Of a DNA stretch of 64,000 nt, positions 27,133 to 35,668 are shown one piece after another. The DNA is from Mycobacterium rhizamassiliense (lineage in GTDB: Bacteria > Actinomycetota > Actinomycetes > Mycobacteriales > Mycobacteriaceae). Position numbers and translations under genes: made by a program. The first letter of the stretch is position 1. Every line of letters begins with the position of its first letter. The notes under the pieces are model-generated. The model saw only the letters and a program-made list of their open reading frames with translations. It did not search any database and had not been told where the DNA came from. Where the stretch lies: NCBI RefSeq assembly GCF_900157375.1, contig NZ_LT721901.1, forward strand, positions 1,234,365-1,298,364, written 5' to 3'.

Positions 27133-27857
27133 TTGATCTGCAGGCATTGTCCGCCGTCGACGACGAGCTCCGAGCCGGTGATGAACGAGGCCGCCTCGGA
27201 GACCAAAAAGGCCACCGCGTCGGCGATCTCAGTGGGCTGACCGATGCGCCCGAACATGGCCGTGGCCGCCAGCCGGGTCTGGGTGGCCTCGTCGAGCATC
27301 GAGGTGGCGATCGGGCCGGGGAACACCGCGTTGACGCGAATGCCGGACGGGCCGAGCTCGGCGGCGGCGGCCTGGGTGAGGCCGCGCAGCGCCCACTTCG
27401 CCGAACCGTAGGCGCAGTGCTGCGGGAAGGGGCGGATCGCCCCGGTGCTGCAGATGTTGACGATCGACGCGTGCTCGGCCGACCGCAGGTGATCGAGGCA
27501 GGCGCGCATGCCGAGGAAGACGCCCAAACAGTTGACCCGCCAGGAGTTTTCGAATGCCTCGGCCGTTTCGTCGGCGAGCGACGTTCGGTGCAGCACGCCC
27601 GCGTTGTTGACCAGCGTGCTCAGCGACCCGAATCGATCCACCACCTGGCGCACCGTCGCGTCCCACTGCTCGGCGGATGTCACGTCGAGCCCGTATGCGA
27701 TCACCCCCTCGTCGCCCAGATCGGCGGCCGCGGCGGCGGCGTCGTCAGCGCGCAGGTCGCAGGCCGCTACGGAATACCCTTGCGCGCGAAGCCGTTTGGC
27801 GATGGCCCAGCCCTGCCCGCCGGCTGCGCCGGTCACCAGTGCGACACGTTCGGTCAT
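27129..27857 (-). CDS. Short-chain dehydrogenase/reductase
   Basis: The product has 242 residues. It is a classical SDR with TGAAGGQG (about residues 9-16), NNAG, catalytic Ser in NICSTGA and YGSAK (Tyr-x-x-x-Lys), and a GSELVVDGG C terminus. The ATG at 27857 shares a base with the preceding stop (TGATG). It probably interconverts a secondary alcohol and a ketone just before the Baeyer-Villiger step; direction and cofactor preference are inferred only. Confidence 0.88.
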   Translation of the reverse strand: MTERVALVTGAAGGQGWAIAKRLRAQGYSVAACDLRADDAAAAAADLGDEGVIAYGLDVTSAEQWDATVRQVVDRFGSLSTLVNNAGVLHRTSLADETAEAFENSWRVNCLGVFLGMRACLDHLRSAEHASIVNICSTGAIRPFPQHCAYGSAKWALRGLTQAAAAELGPSGIRVNAVFPGPIATSMLDEATQTRLAATAMFGRIGQPTEIADAVAFLVSEAASFITGSELVVDGGQCLQIK

Positions 27858-28264
27858 CAGGACGCCTCCTCCGGGCTGTCGGACAGGCCATGGCTGGTGA
27901 TGAATTGGCAGCGCCGCCGCCGGAAACGCCACCGCTGGCCGTCACGCGTCAGGTCGTCGTCGTACAGCGCCGGCCGCAGCACCAGATCGCCGGCGCGGAC
28001 GAACAGGACCTGCGAACGGGCCGTCGCGGTGTCGCCGCGGACGTCGATGCGGGAGACTCCGGTCAGGTGCAGCCCGTGCGGGGAGTCGGCGAACATCTGG
28101 CGAACGGCTTCCGGCCCGCTGAAAGACCGCCCGTACACCAGGAATTCGCCGTCGGCGGTGAACAATTGCACGCACGCGTCGATGTCCCTGGCGTCCAGTG
28201 CCAGCGCGTAGCCGGCGATCAGCTCGCGGATGGCGGCGTGATCGGTGGGATTGCCGTCGCTCAC
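27857..28264 (-). CDS. SnoaL/NTF2-like small protein
   Basis: The product has 135 residues. It is a compact alpha+beta-cone fold (SnoaL_4 type) starting DHAAIRELIAGYALALDARDIDACVQLFTADGEF. Relatives act as isomerases, dehydratases or cyclases, or as small subunits of oxygenases. No catalytic set can be assigned with certainty. The GTG overlaps the aldolase stop (GTGA). Its place in a catabolic operon suggests a hydratase- or isomerase-like step. Confidence 0.75.
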   Translation of the reverse strand: MSDGNPTDHAAIRELIAGYALALDARDIDACVQLFTADGEFLVYGRSFSGPEAVRQMFADSPHGLHLTGVSRIDVRGDTATARSQVLFVRAGDLVLRPALYDDDLTRDGQRWRFRRRRCQFITSHGLSDSPEEAS

Positions 28265-29004
28265 TGGCCGGTGGCCTCTCGCAGATGCTCCGCCGCGCCG
28301 CGGCGCAGGGCCTGCGACTCGGCCGCCAGGGTGATCAGCTGAAACCCGAGCTGCGCCATGGCATTACCGGTCTTGCCGTCGTTGGCGTGGATCCCGGTGA
28401 TCAGCCCGGCGGCCGTCGCGGTGCCATGGATCCGCTTGATCGCGTCCAGCACGTCGGGCTGTTTCGTCGATCCGACCGGGCCGAATCCCAGCGAGATGGC
28501 CAGATCGGCGGGGCCGACATAGATTCCGGTCAGGCCGTCCACCGCGCAGATCTCGTCGAGATTGGTCAGCGCCGCGGCCGTTTCGATCATCGCGAACACG
28601 CTCACCCGTTCCTCGTGAGCGGCGGGGTCGAGCCCCAGGCTGGGGCTCAGCGGGCCGAAGCTGCGGATGCCCGCAGGCGCATACCGGGTGGCGGCCACCG
28701 CCGCCGCGGCCTGGTCGGCCGATTCGATCATCGCGATGAACACGGCGTCGGCCCCGGCGTCGAGCACCCGGCCGATCGGCGCCGCGTCGGCGTTGGGCAG
28801 CCGCACCGCGGTCGCGATCGGAACGTGTTCGAGGCGCCGCAGCATGCCGGCGATGTCGGCGTCGTCGAGATACCCGTGCTGGGCGTCGAAGCCCACGTAG
28901 TCGTAACCCGCGCGGGCGAATTCCTCCGGCCCGATCGCGGTGGGCCCGGTGATCCAGCCGCCCCAGATCGGCGGCTTTTCCAGCGCCTGGGCGAAGGTGT
29001 TCAC
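28261..29004 (-). CDS. HpcH/HpaI-family aldolase
   Basis: The product has 247 residues, typical for class II metal-dependent aldolases of the HpaI type. It has FDAQHGYLDD near the N terminus (catalytic His region), MIESADQA, MIETAAAL (metal-binding Glu) and VGPADLAISLG (metal Asp). These enzymes split 2-keto-4-hydroxy acids to pyruvate plus an aldehyde. The GTG overlaps the dehydrogenase stop. In this operon it is a candidate lower-pathway enzyme releasing central metabolites. Confidence 0.87.
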   Translation of the reverse strand: MNTFAQALEKPPIWGGWITGPTAIGPEEFARAGYDYVGFDAQHGYLDDADIAGMLRRLEHVPIATAVRLPNADAAPIGRVLDAGADAVFIAMIESADQAAAAVAATRYAPAGIRSFGPLSPSLGLDPAAHEERVSVFAMIETAAALTNLDEICAVDGLTGIYVGPADLAISLGFGPVGSTKQPDVLDAIKRIHGTATAAGLITGIHANDGKTGNAMAQLGFQLITLAAESQALRRGAAEHLREATGQ

Positions 29005-29975
29005 TGCGCGATCGCAATCTTCACGCGCCCGGGCACCGGGCGGCAGGCCAGGTCGAACGCACCCTGCACGTCGTCGACGGCGAAGGTGTGGGTCAGGTAC
29101 GTGCCAAGCAGCTCGGGGTGCTCGCCGGCGAACTTGCCGGCCAGCTCCAGCATCCGGCGGCGATCAAGTGTCACACCGGATTTCAGCGTCAGGTTGTTGC
29201 GCAGCATGAGGCGCATGCTGATCGGGTAGGCCTCGTCGTCGGCCACGCCGAAGTAGAAGACGGTGCCGCCGAACGCGGTCGCCTCGATGGCGTGGCCCAG
29301 CGTGGCGACCTGATGACCGACGGCCTCGATCACGATGTCGGCCCGGTCGGCGGCCGCGAGTTGACTCACCCAGCGGTCGCTGGTGGCGCGCACCGGGTCG
29401 TCGACGCCGAATGCCGTTGCGAGGCTTGCGCGGTCGACAGGGTCGACGCCGGTGACGCGGCGGGCGCCGGCGGCCTTGGCGACGTAGGCGAACAGCAGCC
29501 CGATCGATCCCTGCCCGATGATCGCGACGTGCCGACCGGCCAGGTCCGGCAGCTGCTCGCAGGCATACAGGACGCACGCCAGCGGCTGCAGGCCGACCGC
29601 CTGCGCCGGGGTAAGCGTCGGGTCGTAGGGCGCCAGCCCGTTGCCGTCGCTGATCACCTTTTCCATCAGCCCGTCGAATCCGGAGGCCCAGCCCACTACC
29701 AGGTCGCCGGCCCGGTGTTCGGGGTGCCGGCTGGCGACCACCTCGCCGGCCACCTCGTGCACCGGGAAGCCGTCCTTCTCCGCGGCGCTGCGGCCGTCGT
29801 CGCCCGGCAGCCTGCCCTTCGCCCCGCGGAATGCGGGCATGTCGCTGCCGCAGACGCCGGCGGCCAGGAAGCGCAGCAGCACTTGGCCATCGACGAGGTC
29901 GTCCGGCGTCTTGTCAGCGATCGACGTGCGCTCGAACTGATACGGGGCAACGAGCCGATAGGACCACACCGTCAC
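29001..29975 (-). CDS. Medium-chain (alcohol) dehydrogenase, zinc type
   Basis: The product has 324 residues. It has an N-terminal GroES-like domain with AAGVCGSDMPAF (catalytic zinc Cys), FPVHEVAGEVV in place of the classical GHE motif, and a Rossmann domain with GQGSIGLLFAYVAK. There is no obvious four-Cys structural zinc loop. It oxidises an alcohol or aldehyde intermediate. The GTG overlaps the P450 stop as GTGA. It is shorter than Rv0162c (AdhE1), so it is probably not that orthologue despite the position. Confidence 0.82.
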   Translation of the reverse strand: MTVWSYRLVAPYQFERTSIADKTPDDLVDGQVLLRFLAAGVCGSDMPAFRGAKGRLPGDDGRSAAEKDGFPVHEVAGEVVASRHPEHRAGDLVVGWASGFDGLMEKVISDGNGLAPYDPTLTPAQAVGLQPLACVLYACEQLPDLAGRHVAIIGQGSIGLLFAYVAKAAGARRVTGVDPVDRASLATAFGVDDPVRATSDRWVSQLAAADRADIVIEAVGHQVATLGHAIEATAFGGTVFYFGVADDEAYPISMRLMLRNNLTLKSGVTLDRRRMLELAGKFAGEHPELLGTYLTHTFAVDDVQGAFDLACRPVPGRVKIAIAQ

Positions 29976-31183
29976 ACCTCCACCGGGATATTGTTCCATC
30001 CCCACTGGAAGCTGGACGGCAGCCGGGTGGCGGCGTCGGCCTGGATCGCGTAGTCCGGCACGCGGCGCAGCCATTCGGTAAGCAGCACATCGACTTCGAG
30101 GCGGGCCAGGTGGTAGCCGATGCAGAAGTGCTGGCCGCGACCGAACACCAGCGTGCGGTGGATCTCTCGGTTCCAGATGAACTCGTCGGGATCCGGATAC
30201 TCCCGTTCGTCGCGGTTGGCCGACGCCAGCAGGCTGATGATGCGCTGCCCTGGCTGAATTGTCCTGCCGTGGATGGTGTACGGCTTGCGGGCCGTTCGGG
30301 CGAACCATTGCGCCGGCGCGCAATAGCGCAGCATCTCCTCGCGCGCGACGGGGATGTTCGCCGCCGGATCGGAGCGCACCTGCGCCAACTGGTCGGGCCG
30401 CTGGCTGAGCTCCCACAGCCCGTGCGCGACGATCTTGGGCACCGTCTCGGTGCCGCCGATGAAGATGCACAGCATCTGGGTGGCGGCCTCGAGGTCGGAC
30501 AGCGCGCTGCCGTCGGGCAGGCGGTAGCCCAGCAGTCCGTCGACGACGGGCAGCGGGTCCCCGGACGCGTCGGCCCTGCGGCGCTCGACGACCGGCTTGA
30601 GGAACTCGAGGTAGTTGGGCCGGTTCTGCGCGGTGTCGACGCCCTCGCCGGGTTGGGCCAGGCTGCCCGCGTTGACGGCGGCCAGCACCTGCGGCGCGAG
30701 ATCCGTTGGCAGTCCTAGTAAATCGCACACCATCGAGGCCGCCACGATCCCGCCGTACTCCTGGGTGAGGTCGAACGATCCCTGGGGCAGCAACAGGTCG
30801 AGCCGTTCGTTGGCCAGCTCGCGGATCCGGTCGGCCAGGGCGACGACCGACCTCGGCCGCAGCGGCGCCGAATGCGCGCGCCGGATCTCGCCGTAGAGGT
30901 CGGCGTCGAACACCGCGTGGAACGGCATCGGATGCAGCGGCGGATCGTCGAGCGGCCCGGTGTTGTGCTTGGCCAGCACCGAGGCCGCGGGCAGCGTTCC
31001 CTCCGTCGCGACGAAGGTGCCGTCGTTGACCTCGAGCACCTGCCAGATGTCCTCAAAACGCGAGAGCGCGAACGTATCCCATTGCGGCATGTAGTACAGC
31101 GGATGCTGATCGCGGAGTGTCTTGTAGTAGGGCAGCGGGTCTGCCATCACCCGCGGGTCGAACGGGTCGTAGGCGAAGCTCAT
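29972..31183 (-). CDS. Cytochrome P450
   Basis: The product has 403 residues. The heme-binding loop FGRGQHFCIG (Cys about 354), I-helix oxygen-activation motif GGTET (about 243-247) and K-helix EMLR (283-286) are all intact. It is a soluble bacterial class I P450, needing a ferredoxin and reductase that are not encoded in this window. The ATG overlaps the stop of the NIPSNAP-like gene (ATGA). As the first oxidative enzyme of the operon it probably hydroxylates the pathway substrate. Confidence 0.9.
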   Translation of the reverse strand: MSFAYDPFDPRVMADPLPYYKTLRDQHPLYYMPQWDTFALSRFEDIWQVLEVNDGTFVATEGTLPAASVLAKHNTGPLDDPPLHPMPFHAVFDADLYGEIRRAHSAPLRPRSVVALADRIRELANERLDLLLPQGSFDLTQEYGGIVAASMVCDLLGLPTDLAPQVLAAVNAGSLAQPGEGVDTAQNRPNYLEFLKPVVERRRADASGDPLPVVDGLLGYRLPDGSALSDLEAATQMLCIFIGGTETVPKIVAHGLWELSQRPDQLAQVRSDPAANIPVAREEMLRYCAPAQWFARTARKPYTIHGRTIQPGQRIISLLASANRDEREYPDPDEFIWNREIHRTLVFGRGQHFCIGYHLARLEVDVLLTEWLRRVPDYAIQADAATRLPSSFQWGWNNIPVEV

Positions 31184-31884
31184 TGCAGCGGAGACGGCGG
31201 TAGGGCCTGCAGAATCGAGTCTTCCCAGCCGTCGCGCAGCGCCGGCGCCACGCTCATCCAGGTCACGATCTCGGCGGGTGGGCTGTCCTTCCACGACGGG
31301 TAGTGGTTGGCGAAGCATTCCCAACCGCCGTCCAGGGCCCAGTAGTGGATGACCTCGTTGAAGCGGAAGGTCGTGGTGAACGAACCCAGCCAGCGCTTGC
31401 CGGTGCGCTCCGACCACGGGACGTAGAGCCGTTCGAGCTCGCGGATGTAATCGTCCTGGCGCCCCGGCTTGGTCTGCATGATCTCCTGAATTACCAGCGG
31501 CGCAGTGAAATTGGCCTCGCGCAGCTGAGCCAGCGGCTTGTTACTCGGCCCTGGGTACATGATGCGACCCTCCCCCGAGGCGCCGATGTCGGCCAGAAAT
31601 GCCGACCACTTTCCGGCCGCGGCCTCGTGACTGCCGCCGCGGTTCTGGGCGGCACCGATGCGGGCGTAGTCGGCGAACCCGTCGATTTCCCAGATGACCG
31701 TCACCTGTGGCCAGTGGCCGTTGTACGCGGTGGACTCCCAGATCGCGAACAACCGCGCACCGAGCTCGTCCATCATCGGCTGGTAGGTGTCGGTGAAGAC
31801 CTCTGTGAAGCGGTCGCTTCGGCCGGATCCCAGCGAGATCGTCTCGTGCAGGTAGAGCAGTGTGTGGCCGTAGTACTTCTTCAT
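31180..31884 (-). CDS. NIPSNAP/EthD-like dimeric alpha-beta barrel protein
   Basis: The product has 234 residues with two ferredoxin-like halves, each with aromatic-rich strands. The first holds YYGHTLLYLHETISLG and VTVIWEIDG, the second PLVIQEIMQTKPGRQDDYI and FNEVIHYWAL. This is typical of NIPSNAP or EthD-like dimeric barrels. EthD is needed with a P450 for ether degradation, and this gene is directly coupled to the P450. The precise role is unknown. It begins four bases after the preceding gene. Confidence 0.65.
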   Translation of the reverse strand: MKKYYGHTLLYLHETISLGSGRSDRFTEVFTDTYQPMMDELGARLFAIWESTAYNGHWPQVTVIWEIDGFADYARIGAAQNRGGSHEAAAGKWSAFLADIGASGEGRIMYPGPSNKPLAQLREANFTAPLVIQEIMQTKPGRQDDYIRELERLYVPWSERTGKRWLGSFTTTFRFNEVIHYWALDGGWECFANHYPSWKDSPPAEIVTWMSVAPALRDGWEDSILQALPPSPLQ

Positions 31885-31888
31885 CGCG

Positions 31889-32461
31889 TCAGGTGAGCCG
31901 GATCAGTTCAGAGTCGCCGTGCGTACGAGTCGGGTCGCACAGCAGCGTTTCGGTGAAACCGACGTCCCCGCAAGGCATTCCCGCGGCGGCCAGCGCCGCG
32001 CCCTTGAACCGGCGCGCCGCCCCGCTGAGCAGGTGCTGCGCCTTGGTCAGTCCGCGGTCCACGCCCAGCGGCCACCCTTGATGCGGCTGGCCCCACAGGG
32101 CGACCTCCGTCATGCGGTTGTCCAGGGCGTCGAGCACCTTGTCGCGCAGCCGCGCATCGACGCCGAACGCCGCGGCGCTGACCGCCAGCGTCTGGCTCGT
32201 CGAGTTCAGCGCGGCCGCGACGGACTCCGCTTCGTCGTCCACCACCGAAACGCCGAGGATGCGCAGCGACCGGGTGTCGCGGTTGTTCGGCAACAGCACG
32301 GTCACCTCCCATCCGGCCATCACCCGGTCATACAGCCAGCCCCCCGCCGACTGCACGACGTCGACGGCGTCGGCCGCGATGACGTCCAGCCGATAACGCA
32401 AGCACACACCAGCGCTGACCCGTCCGCCGTCGCTGATGTCGATCGTTGGAGTGACCATCAC
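31889..32461 (-). CDS. Protein of unknown function, first gene of the catabolic operon
   Basis: The product has 190 residues and no family is recognised. It is soluble, with no signal peptide or membrane helix. It has an N-terminal beta-rich half (VCLRYRLDVIAADAVDVVQS, WEVTVLLPN) and an Ala-rich middle (residues 80-110). A GTG at 32461 fits the GAGG ribosome site best; ATG at 32458 is the next codon. It heads a nine-gene unit with overlapping or abutting junctions, 120 bases downstream of the 27-bp element at 32581. A pathway accessory or subunit role is only a guess. Confidence 0.65.
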   Translation of the reverse strand: MMVTPTIDISDGGRVSAGVCLRYRLDVIAADAVDVVQSAGGWLYDRVMAGWEVTVLLPNNRDTRSLRILGVSVVDDEAESVAAALNSTSQTLAVSAAAFGVDARLRDKVLDALDNRMTEVALWGQPHQGWPLGVDRGLTKAQHLLSGAARRFKGAALAAAGMPCGDVGFTETLLCDPTRTHGDSELIRLT

Positions 32462-32580
32462 ATCCGTTCCTCACCGCCCACGGTGTGCGTCGGGATCTGA
32501 CGCACTGTCGGTGGGCGTTTTCGTCTTGGGCTGCGCCGCATCGCGCGGCGCGACGCCGGCGACTCGACTCACCGGACAGC

Positions 32581-32607
32581 GTGACACTTCTGCCGAAATT
32601 TGTAAAG
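32581..32607. promoter_or_regulatory. 27-bp island element, site A
   Basis: GTGACACTT and TTTGTAAAG separated by nine bases. The same arrangement occurs at 37515 and 38108. It lies in the 160-base gap between the CoA-transferase stop and the nine-gene minus operon. Four bases before it (CAGC) also match site B. It is a candidate operator for the island's TetR; the two halves form only an imperfect inverted repeat (TGACA/TGTAA). Confidence 0.65.
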
Positions 32608-32621
32608 GTCTGCCCGAGCGG

Positions 32622-33791
32622 TCAGGACCCGCGGCGCGCCTTCAGCTCGGCGCGGATTTCGTCGGTGTGCTGGCCCAGTTCCGGTGCCGCAGAACGCGGT
32701 GACCACGGGGTACCACCGAAATCGGCCGGTGTGGCCACCATCGCGATGCTGGCCTGCTCGTCCGGGACGTCGACGATGCCACCCGCGGCGTGGAACTGCT
32801 CATCGGCGATGACGTCCTCCAGGGTGTTCACCGGCGACCAGAAGAAATCGGGCTCGGCCGCAAACGCCTGCGCCCATTCGTCGAGGGTGCGGGTGGCAAA
32901 GATGGCGTCCAGTTCGCCGATCAGCTCGACCGCGTTGACGTAGCGGGAGTAGGCGTCCGCGAACTTGGGGTCGTCGAGCCACTCCGGATGCCCGACGGCG
33001 CGGCACAGCGGTGGCCAGTGCCGGTCGACTTCGAGCCCGACGATCCAGAACCGGCGGCCGTCGGCGGTCGCGTAATTGTTCATGCACGGGTTGGCCATCG
33101 TCTCGCGTTGGCCGATCGCGATGGTCTGGCCGGCCAGCAGGTAGGTGTTGAGATCGAAGCTCACCGTGTAGGCGCCCTGCCGGTACAGCGACGTGCTGAC
33201 CAGTTGGCCGGTCCCGGTGCGGTGGCGGGCCAGCAGCGCCGCACAGATCGCGGCGGCCAGGGTCATGCCCGCCGAATGGTCGCCCATGCCGCCGCGCTGA
33301 AAGGGCGGCGTCTGCCCCGGCCGGGTGAGCAGGCTGGCCACCCCGGCGCGCGCCCAGAAGGCCGCGACGTCGTAGGCGGCCCGGTCCGCGTCGGGACCAC
33401 CCTGGCCGTAACCGGTGATCAGCCCGTACACCAAGCGCGGGTTGCGCGCCGCCAGCGACTCGAAGTCGAAACCGAGCCGTTCCAGCGCGCCGGGACGCAC
33501 GTTCGTGACGAAAACGTCTGCGTCGGAGATCAATTCGAAGGCGGTCTCGCGATCGTCGTCGTCCGTGAGGTCCAAGACGATGCTGCGCTTGGAGCGGTTG
33601 TCCATCTCGAAGGGCGGGTTGACGCCTTGGTCGAGCCCCATGATCCGGCCGAACGTGCGCGCCGGGTCGCCGGTGGGCGGTTCGATCTTGACGACGTCGG
33701 CGCCCCAGTCGGCCAGGATGCCGGCCGCCGCGGGGCCGGCCACCCAGACTCCGAGCTCGACGACTTTGATGCCCTCCACCGGTCCGGCCAT
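32622..33791 (-). CDS. Family III CoA-transferase (CaiB/BaiF type)
   Basis: The product has 389 residues. The N-terminal GIKVVELGVWVAGPAAAGILADWGADV block is diagnostic, and GGMGDHSAGM carries the probable catalytic Asp. The enzymes move CoA between acids without ATP. No acyl-CoA ligase is present in the island, so this enzyme could provide the CoA thioester for the acyl-CoA dehydrogenase nearby. It lies upstream of the nine-gene operon in the same direction and is divergent from the DUF427 gene. Confidence 0.88.
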   Translation of the reverse strand: MAGPVEGIKVVELGVWVAGPAAAGILADWGADVVKIEPPTGDPARTFGRIMGLDQGVNPPFEMDNRSKRSIVLDLTDDDDRETAFELISDADVFVTNVRPGALERLGFDFESLAARNPRLVYGLITGYGQGGPDADRAAYDVAAFWARAGVASLLTRPGQTPPFQRGGMGDHSAGMTLAAAICAALLARHRTGTGQLVSTSLYRQGAYTVSFDLNTYLLAGQTIAIGQRETMANPCMNNYATADGRRFWIVGLEVDRHWPPLCRAVGHPEWLDDPKFADAYSRYVNAVELIGELDAIFATRTLDEWAQAFAAEPDFFWSPVNTLEDVIADEQFHAAGGIVDVPDEQASIAMVATPADFGGTPWSPRSAAPELGQHTDEIRAELKARRGS

Positions 33792-33848
33792 GGCTAAGTT
33801 CCTACACCCAGCATGTTGCGGCGGCGTCTGGGGGCATACAAAGGTGTG

Positions 33849-34511
33849 GTGACTCTGGTAGCAGGACGCGGGCCGCTGTCCACCGACCCGGCCGGGCGGT
33901 TCGCTCCCCCGATACCCGCGGGCGCCGTCTACATCGAGCCGCATCCCCGCCGCGTCCAGGCGGTGCTGGGCGGCCGCATCGTGATCGACACCGAGGGTGC
34001 CCTGCTGGTGCACCGGCAGGGCCACCCGCTCAGCTACGCCTTCCCGGCCGACACGGTCGGCGGCCTGCCGTCCGAGCCCGAGCCGGAGGCACCCGGCTTC
34101 GTCCACGTCGCGTGGGACGCCGTCGACACCTGGCTGGAAGAAGGCCGCGAGCTCGTCCACTACCCGCCGAACCCGTACCACCGGATCGACTGCCGGCCGA
34201 CCAGGCGGCGGCTGCGCGTCAGCGTCGCGGGCACCAAACTGGTCGACACCGACGACACGGTGATCGTGTTCGAGACCGCGCTCGCGCCCCGGCTCTACGT
34301 CGACCCGGCGCTGGTGCGCACCGACCTGTTGCGCCGCTCGGAGACGTCGAGCTACTGCAACTACAAGGGTTTCGCGACGTACTGGTCCGCCGGCGAGGTT
34401 GACGACGTCGCATGGAGCTACCCCGACCCGCCGCCGGAAAGCCTTCCCATCAAAGGGTTTCTGAGCTTTGATGCCGCCCGCGCCGACGTGACGGCGGAGC
34501 TGCCCGGCTAG
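33849..34511 (+). CDS. DUF427-domain protein
   Basis: The product has about 220 residues from the GTG at 33849; GTG 33846 and ATG 33813 are in frame and possible. The C-terminal half is a DUF427 beta-fold (VSVAGTKLVDTDDTVIVFET, SYCNYKGFATYWSAG, DVAWSYPDPP). The N-terminal half is a weaker copy of the same pattern, so the protein looks like a tandem DUF427. The function is unknown. It is divergent from the CoA-transferase and overlaps the convergent acyl-CoA dehydrogenase by four bases. Confidence 0.75.
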   Translation: MTLVAGRGPLSTDPAGRFAPPIPAGAVYIEPHPRRVQAVLGGRIVIDTEGALLVHRQGHPLSYAFPADTVGGLPSEPEPEAPGFVHVAWDAVDTWLEEGRELVHYPPNPYHRIDCRPTRRRLRVSVAGTKLVDTDDTVIVFETALAPRLYVDPALVRTDLLRRSETSSYCNYKGFATYWSAGEVDDVAWSYPDPPPESLPIKGFLSFDAARADVTAELPG

Positions 34512-35668
34512 GCGCCGTAGCTGGGACGCCCGAGCTTGAGCTCGTGCTGGGCGATCATGTTGCGGAACACTTCCAGGCTGCCGCCGTAGATTCCGGCGGG
34601 CACCGCGTGCCGGAAGATGAACTCGATGGCGCCATTATCGGCGAAGTCGGCCGAACCCGTTGTGTCGGTGGGCAATGCGGACGCCGCGCCCAGCAGGTCC
34701 ATCAGCTCCGGCGAGACCTCACGCATGGTCTGGATCAGCGCGACGCGCCCGTACATCCCGGGGGTCGACAGCGCCGCCTCGATGCGGGCCATGCTGCGCC
34801 CCAGCCGGTAGCGCACCGAGTCGTCGGCCGTTTGCGCCACCGCCGCCGCGACCCCGTCGGCGGCCTCGGCCATCAGGTGGCCGTGCTCGGACATCATCGA
34901 AATGTTCTGCAGCCCATGGTCTACGGCCTCGGTGATGCCGTGTTCGGCGTCGAGGGCGAACCGCATCACCGTCCAGCCGCCGTTGACCTCACCGATCCGG
35001 TACCGGTCGTCGACGCGGACGTCGCTGTAATACACGATGTTGGTGCGGTCGCCGTCGAGCGTGCGGATGCCCTGAATCTCGATGCCCGGTGAATCCAGCG
35101 GCACCAGGAACATGGTCAGGTTCCTGTGTTTACGGCCCTGCGGATCGGTGTTGGTGAGCAGGAACACGTACTTGGCGTTCTGCGCGTTGGAGGTGAACAT
35201 CTTGGAGCCATTGATAACCCAGCCGTCGCCGTCGCGCACGGCGCGGGTCTTGCAGGTGGCGACGTCCGAGCCGCCCTCGGGCTCGGTGTAGCCCAGGCAC
35301 AGCCGGATCTCGCCGGAGAGCACTCCCGGCAGCACCGCGTCGACGAGCTCCGGCGCGCCGAACTGCTGCATCAACCGGGCGACGACGCCCGTGGTACCCC
35401 AGTGAAACCACGGGGCGTGGGCGCGGCCGATCTCCAGGTGAAAGATCCGCCGTTGCACCGGATCGAATCCGCCTTCGGACTCCTGCTTCCAGTCCGACGT
35501 CAGATACCCCGCCTCGCCCAACGCCAAATGCAATGGCTCGCTGAAGTTTTCACCGGTCTCGCGATCGATTCGCCGCACTTCGTCGGTGACGTGCTCGCCG
35601 ATGAACTCCCGGAACTGGTCGTAAAATTCCTGGTCCTCTGGCGAGAGCTCGACGCGGGAGAAGTCCAT
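34508..35668 (-). CDS. Acyl-CoA dehydrogenase
   Basis: The product has 386 residues with a full ACAD fold. It has LCLGYTEPEGGSDVATCKTRAV (FAD-binding motif, about residues 125-146) and NGSKMFTSNAQNA, and a C-terminal IYGGSLEVFRNMIAQHELKLGRP. The FadE-type C terminus replaces the classical YGGT-E with YGGSLEVFRN. It desaturates an acyl-CoA, passing electrons to ETF. The ATG shares one base with the previous stop (TGATG). Third gene of the thioesterase-LLM-ACAD operon starting at site B. Confidence 0.9.
   Translation of the reverse strand: MDFSRVELSPEDQEFYDQFREFIGEHVTDEVRRIDRETGENFSEPLHLALGEAGYLTSDWKQESEGGFDPVQRRIFHLEIGRAHAPWFHWGTTGVVARLMQQFGAPELVDAVLPGVLSGEIRLCLGYTEPEGGSDVATCKTRAVRDGDGWVINGSKMFTSNAQNAKYVFLLTNTDPQGRKHRNLTMFLVPLDSPGIEIQGIRTLDGDRTNIVYYSDVRVDDRYRIGEVNGGWTVMRFALDAEHGITEAVDHGLQNISMMSEHGHLMAEAADGVAAAVAQTADDSVRYRLGRSMARIEAALSTPGMYGRVALIQTMREVSPELMDLLGAASALPTDTTGSADFADNGAIEFIFRHAVPAGIYGGSLEVFRNMIAQHELKLGRPSYGA

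Noticed and set aside
29176..29187. AAGTGTCACACC within the alcohol dehydrogenase gene, resembling the reverse of the island element's left half
   Set aside because: It lies inside coding sequence and has no matching CTTTACAAA half at nine bases.
29001..29975. Assignment of the zinc alcohol dehydrogenase as AdhE1 (Rv0162c)
   Set aside because: The position is suggestive, but it is about 60 residues shorter, lacks a clear structural zinc loop, and is embedded in the island operon.
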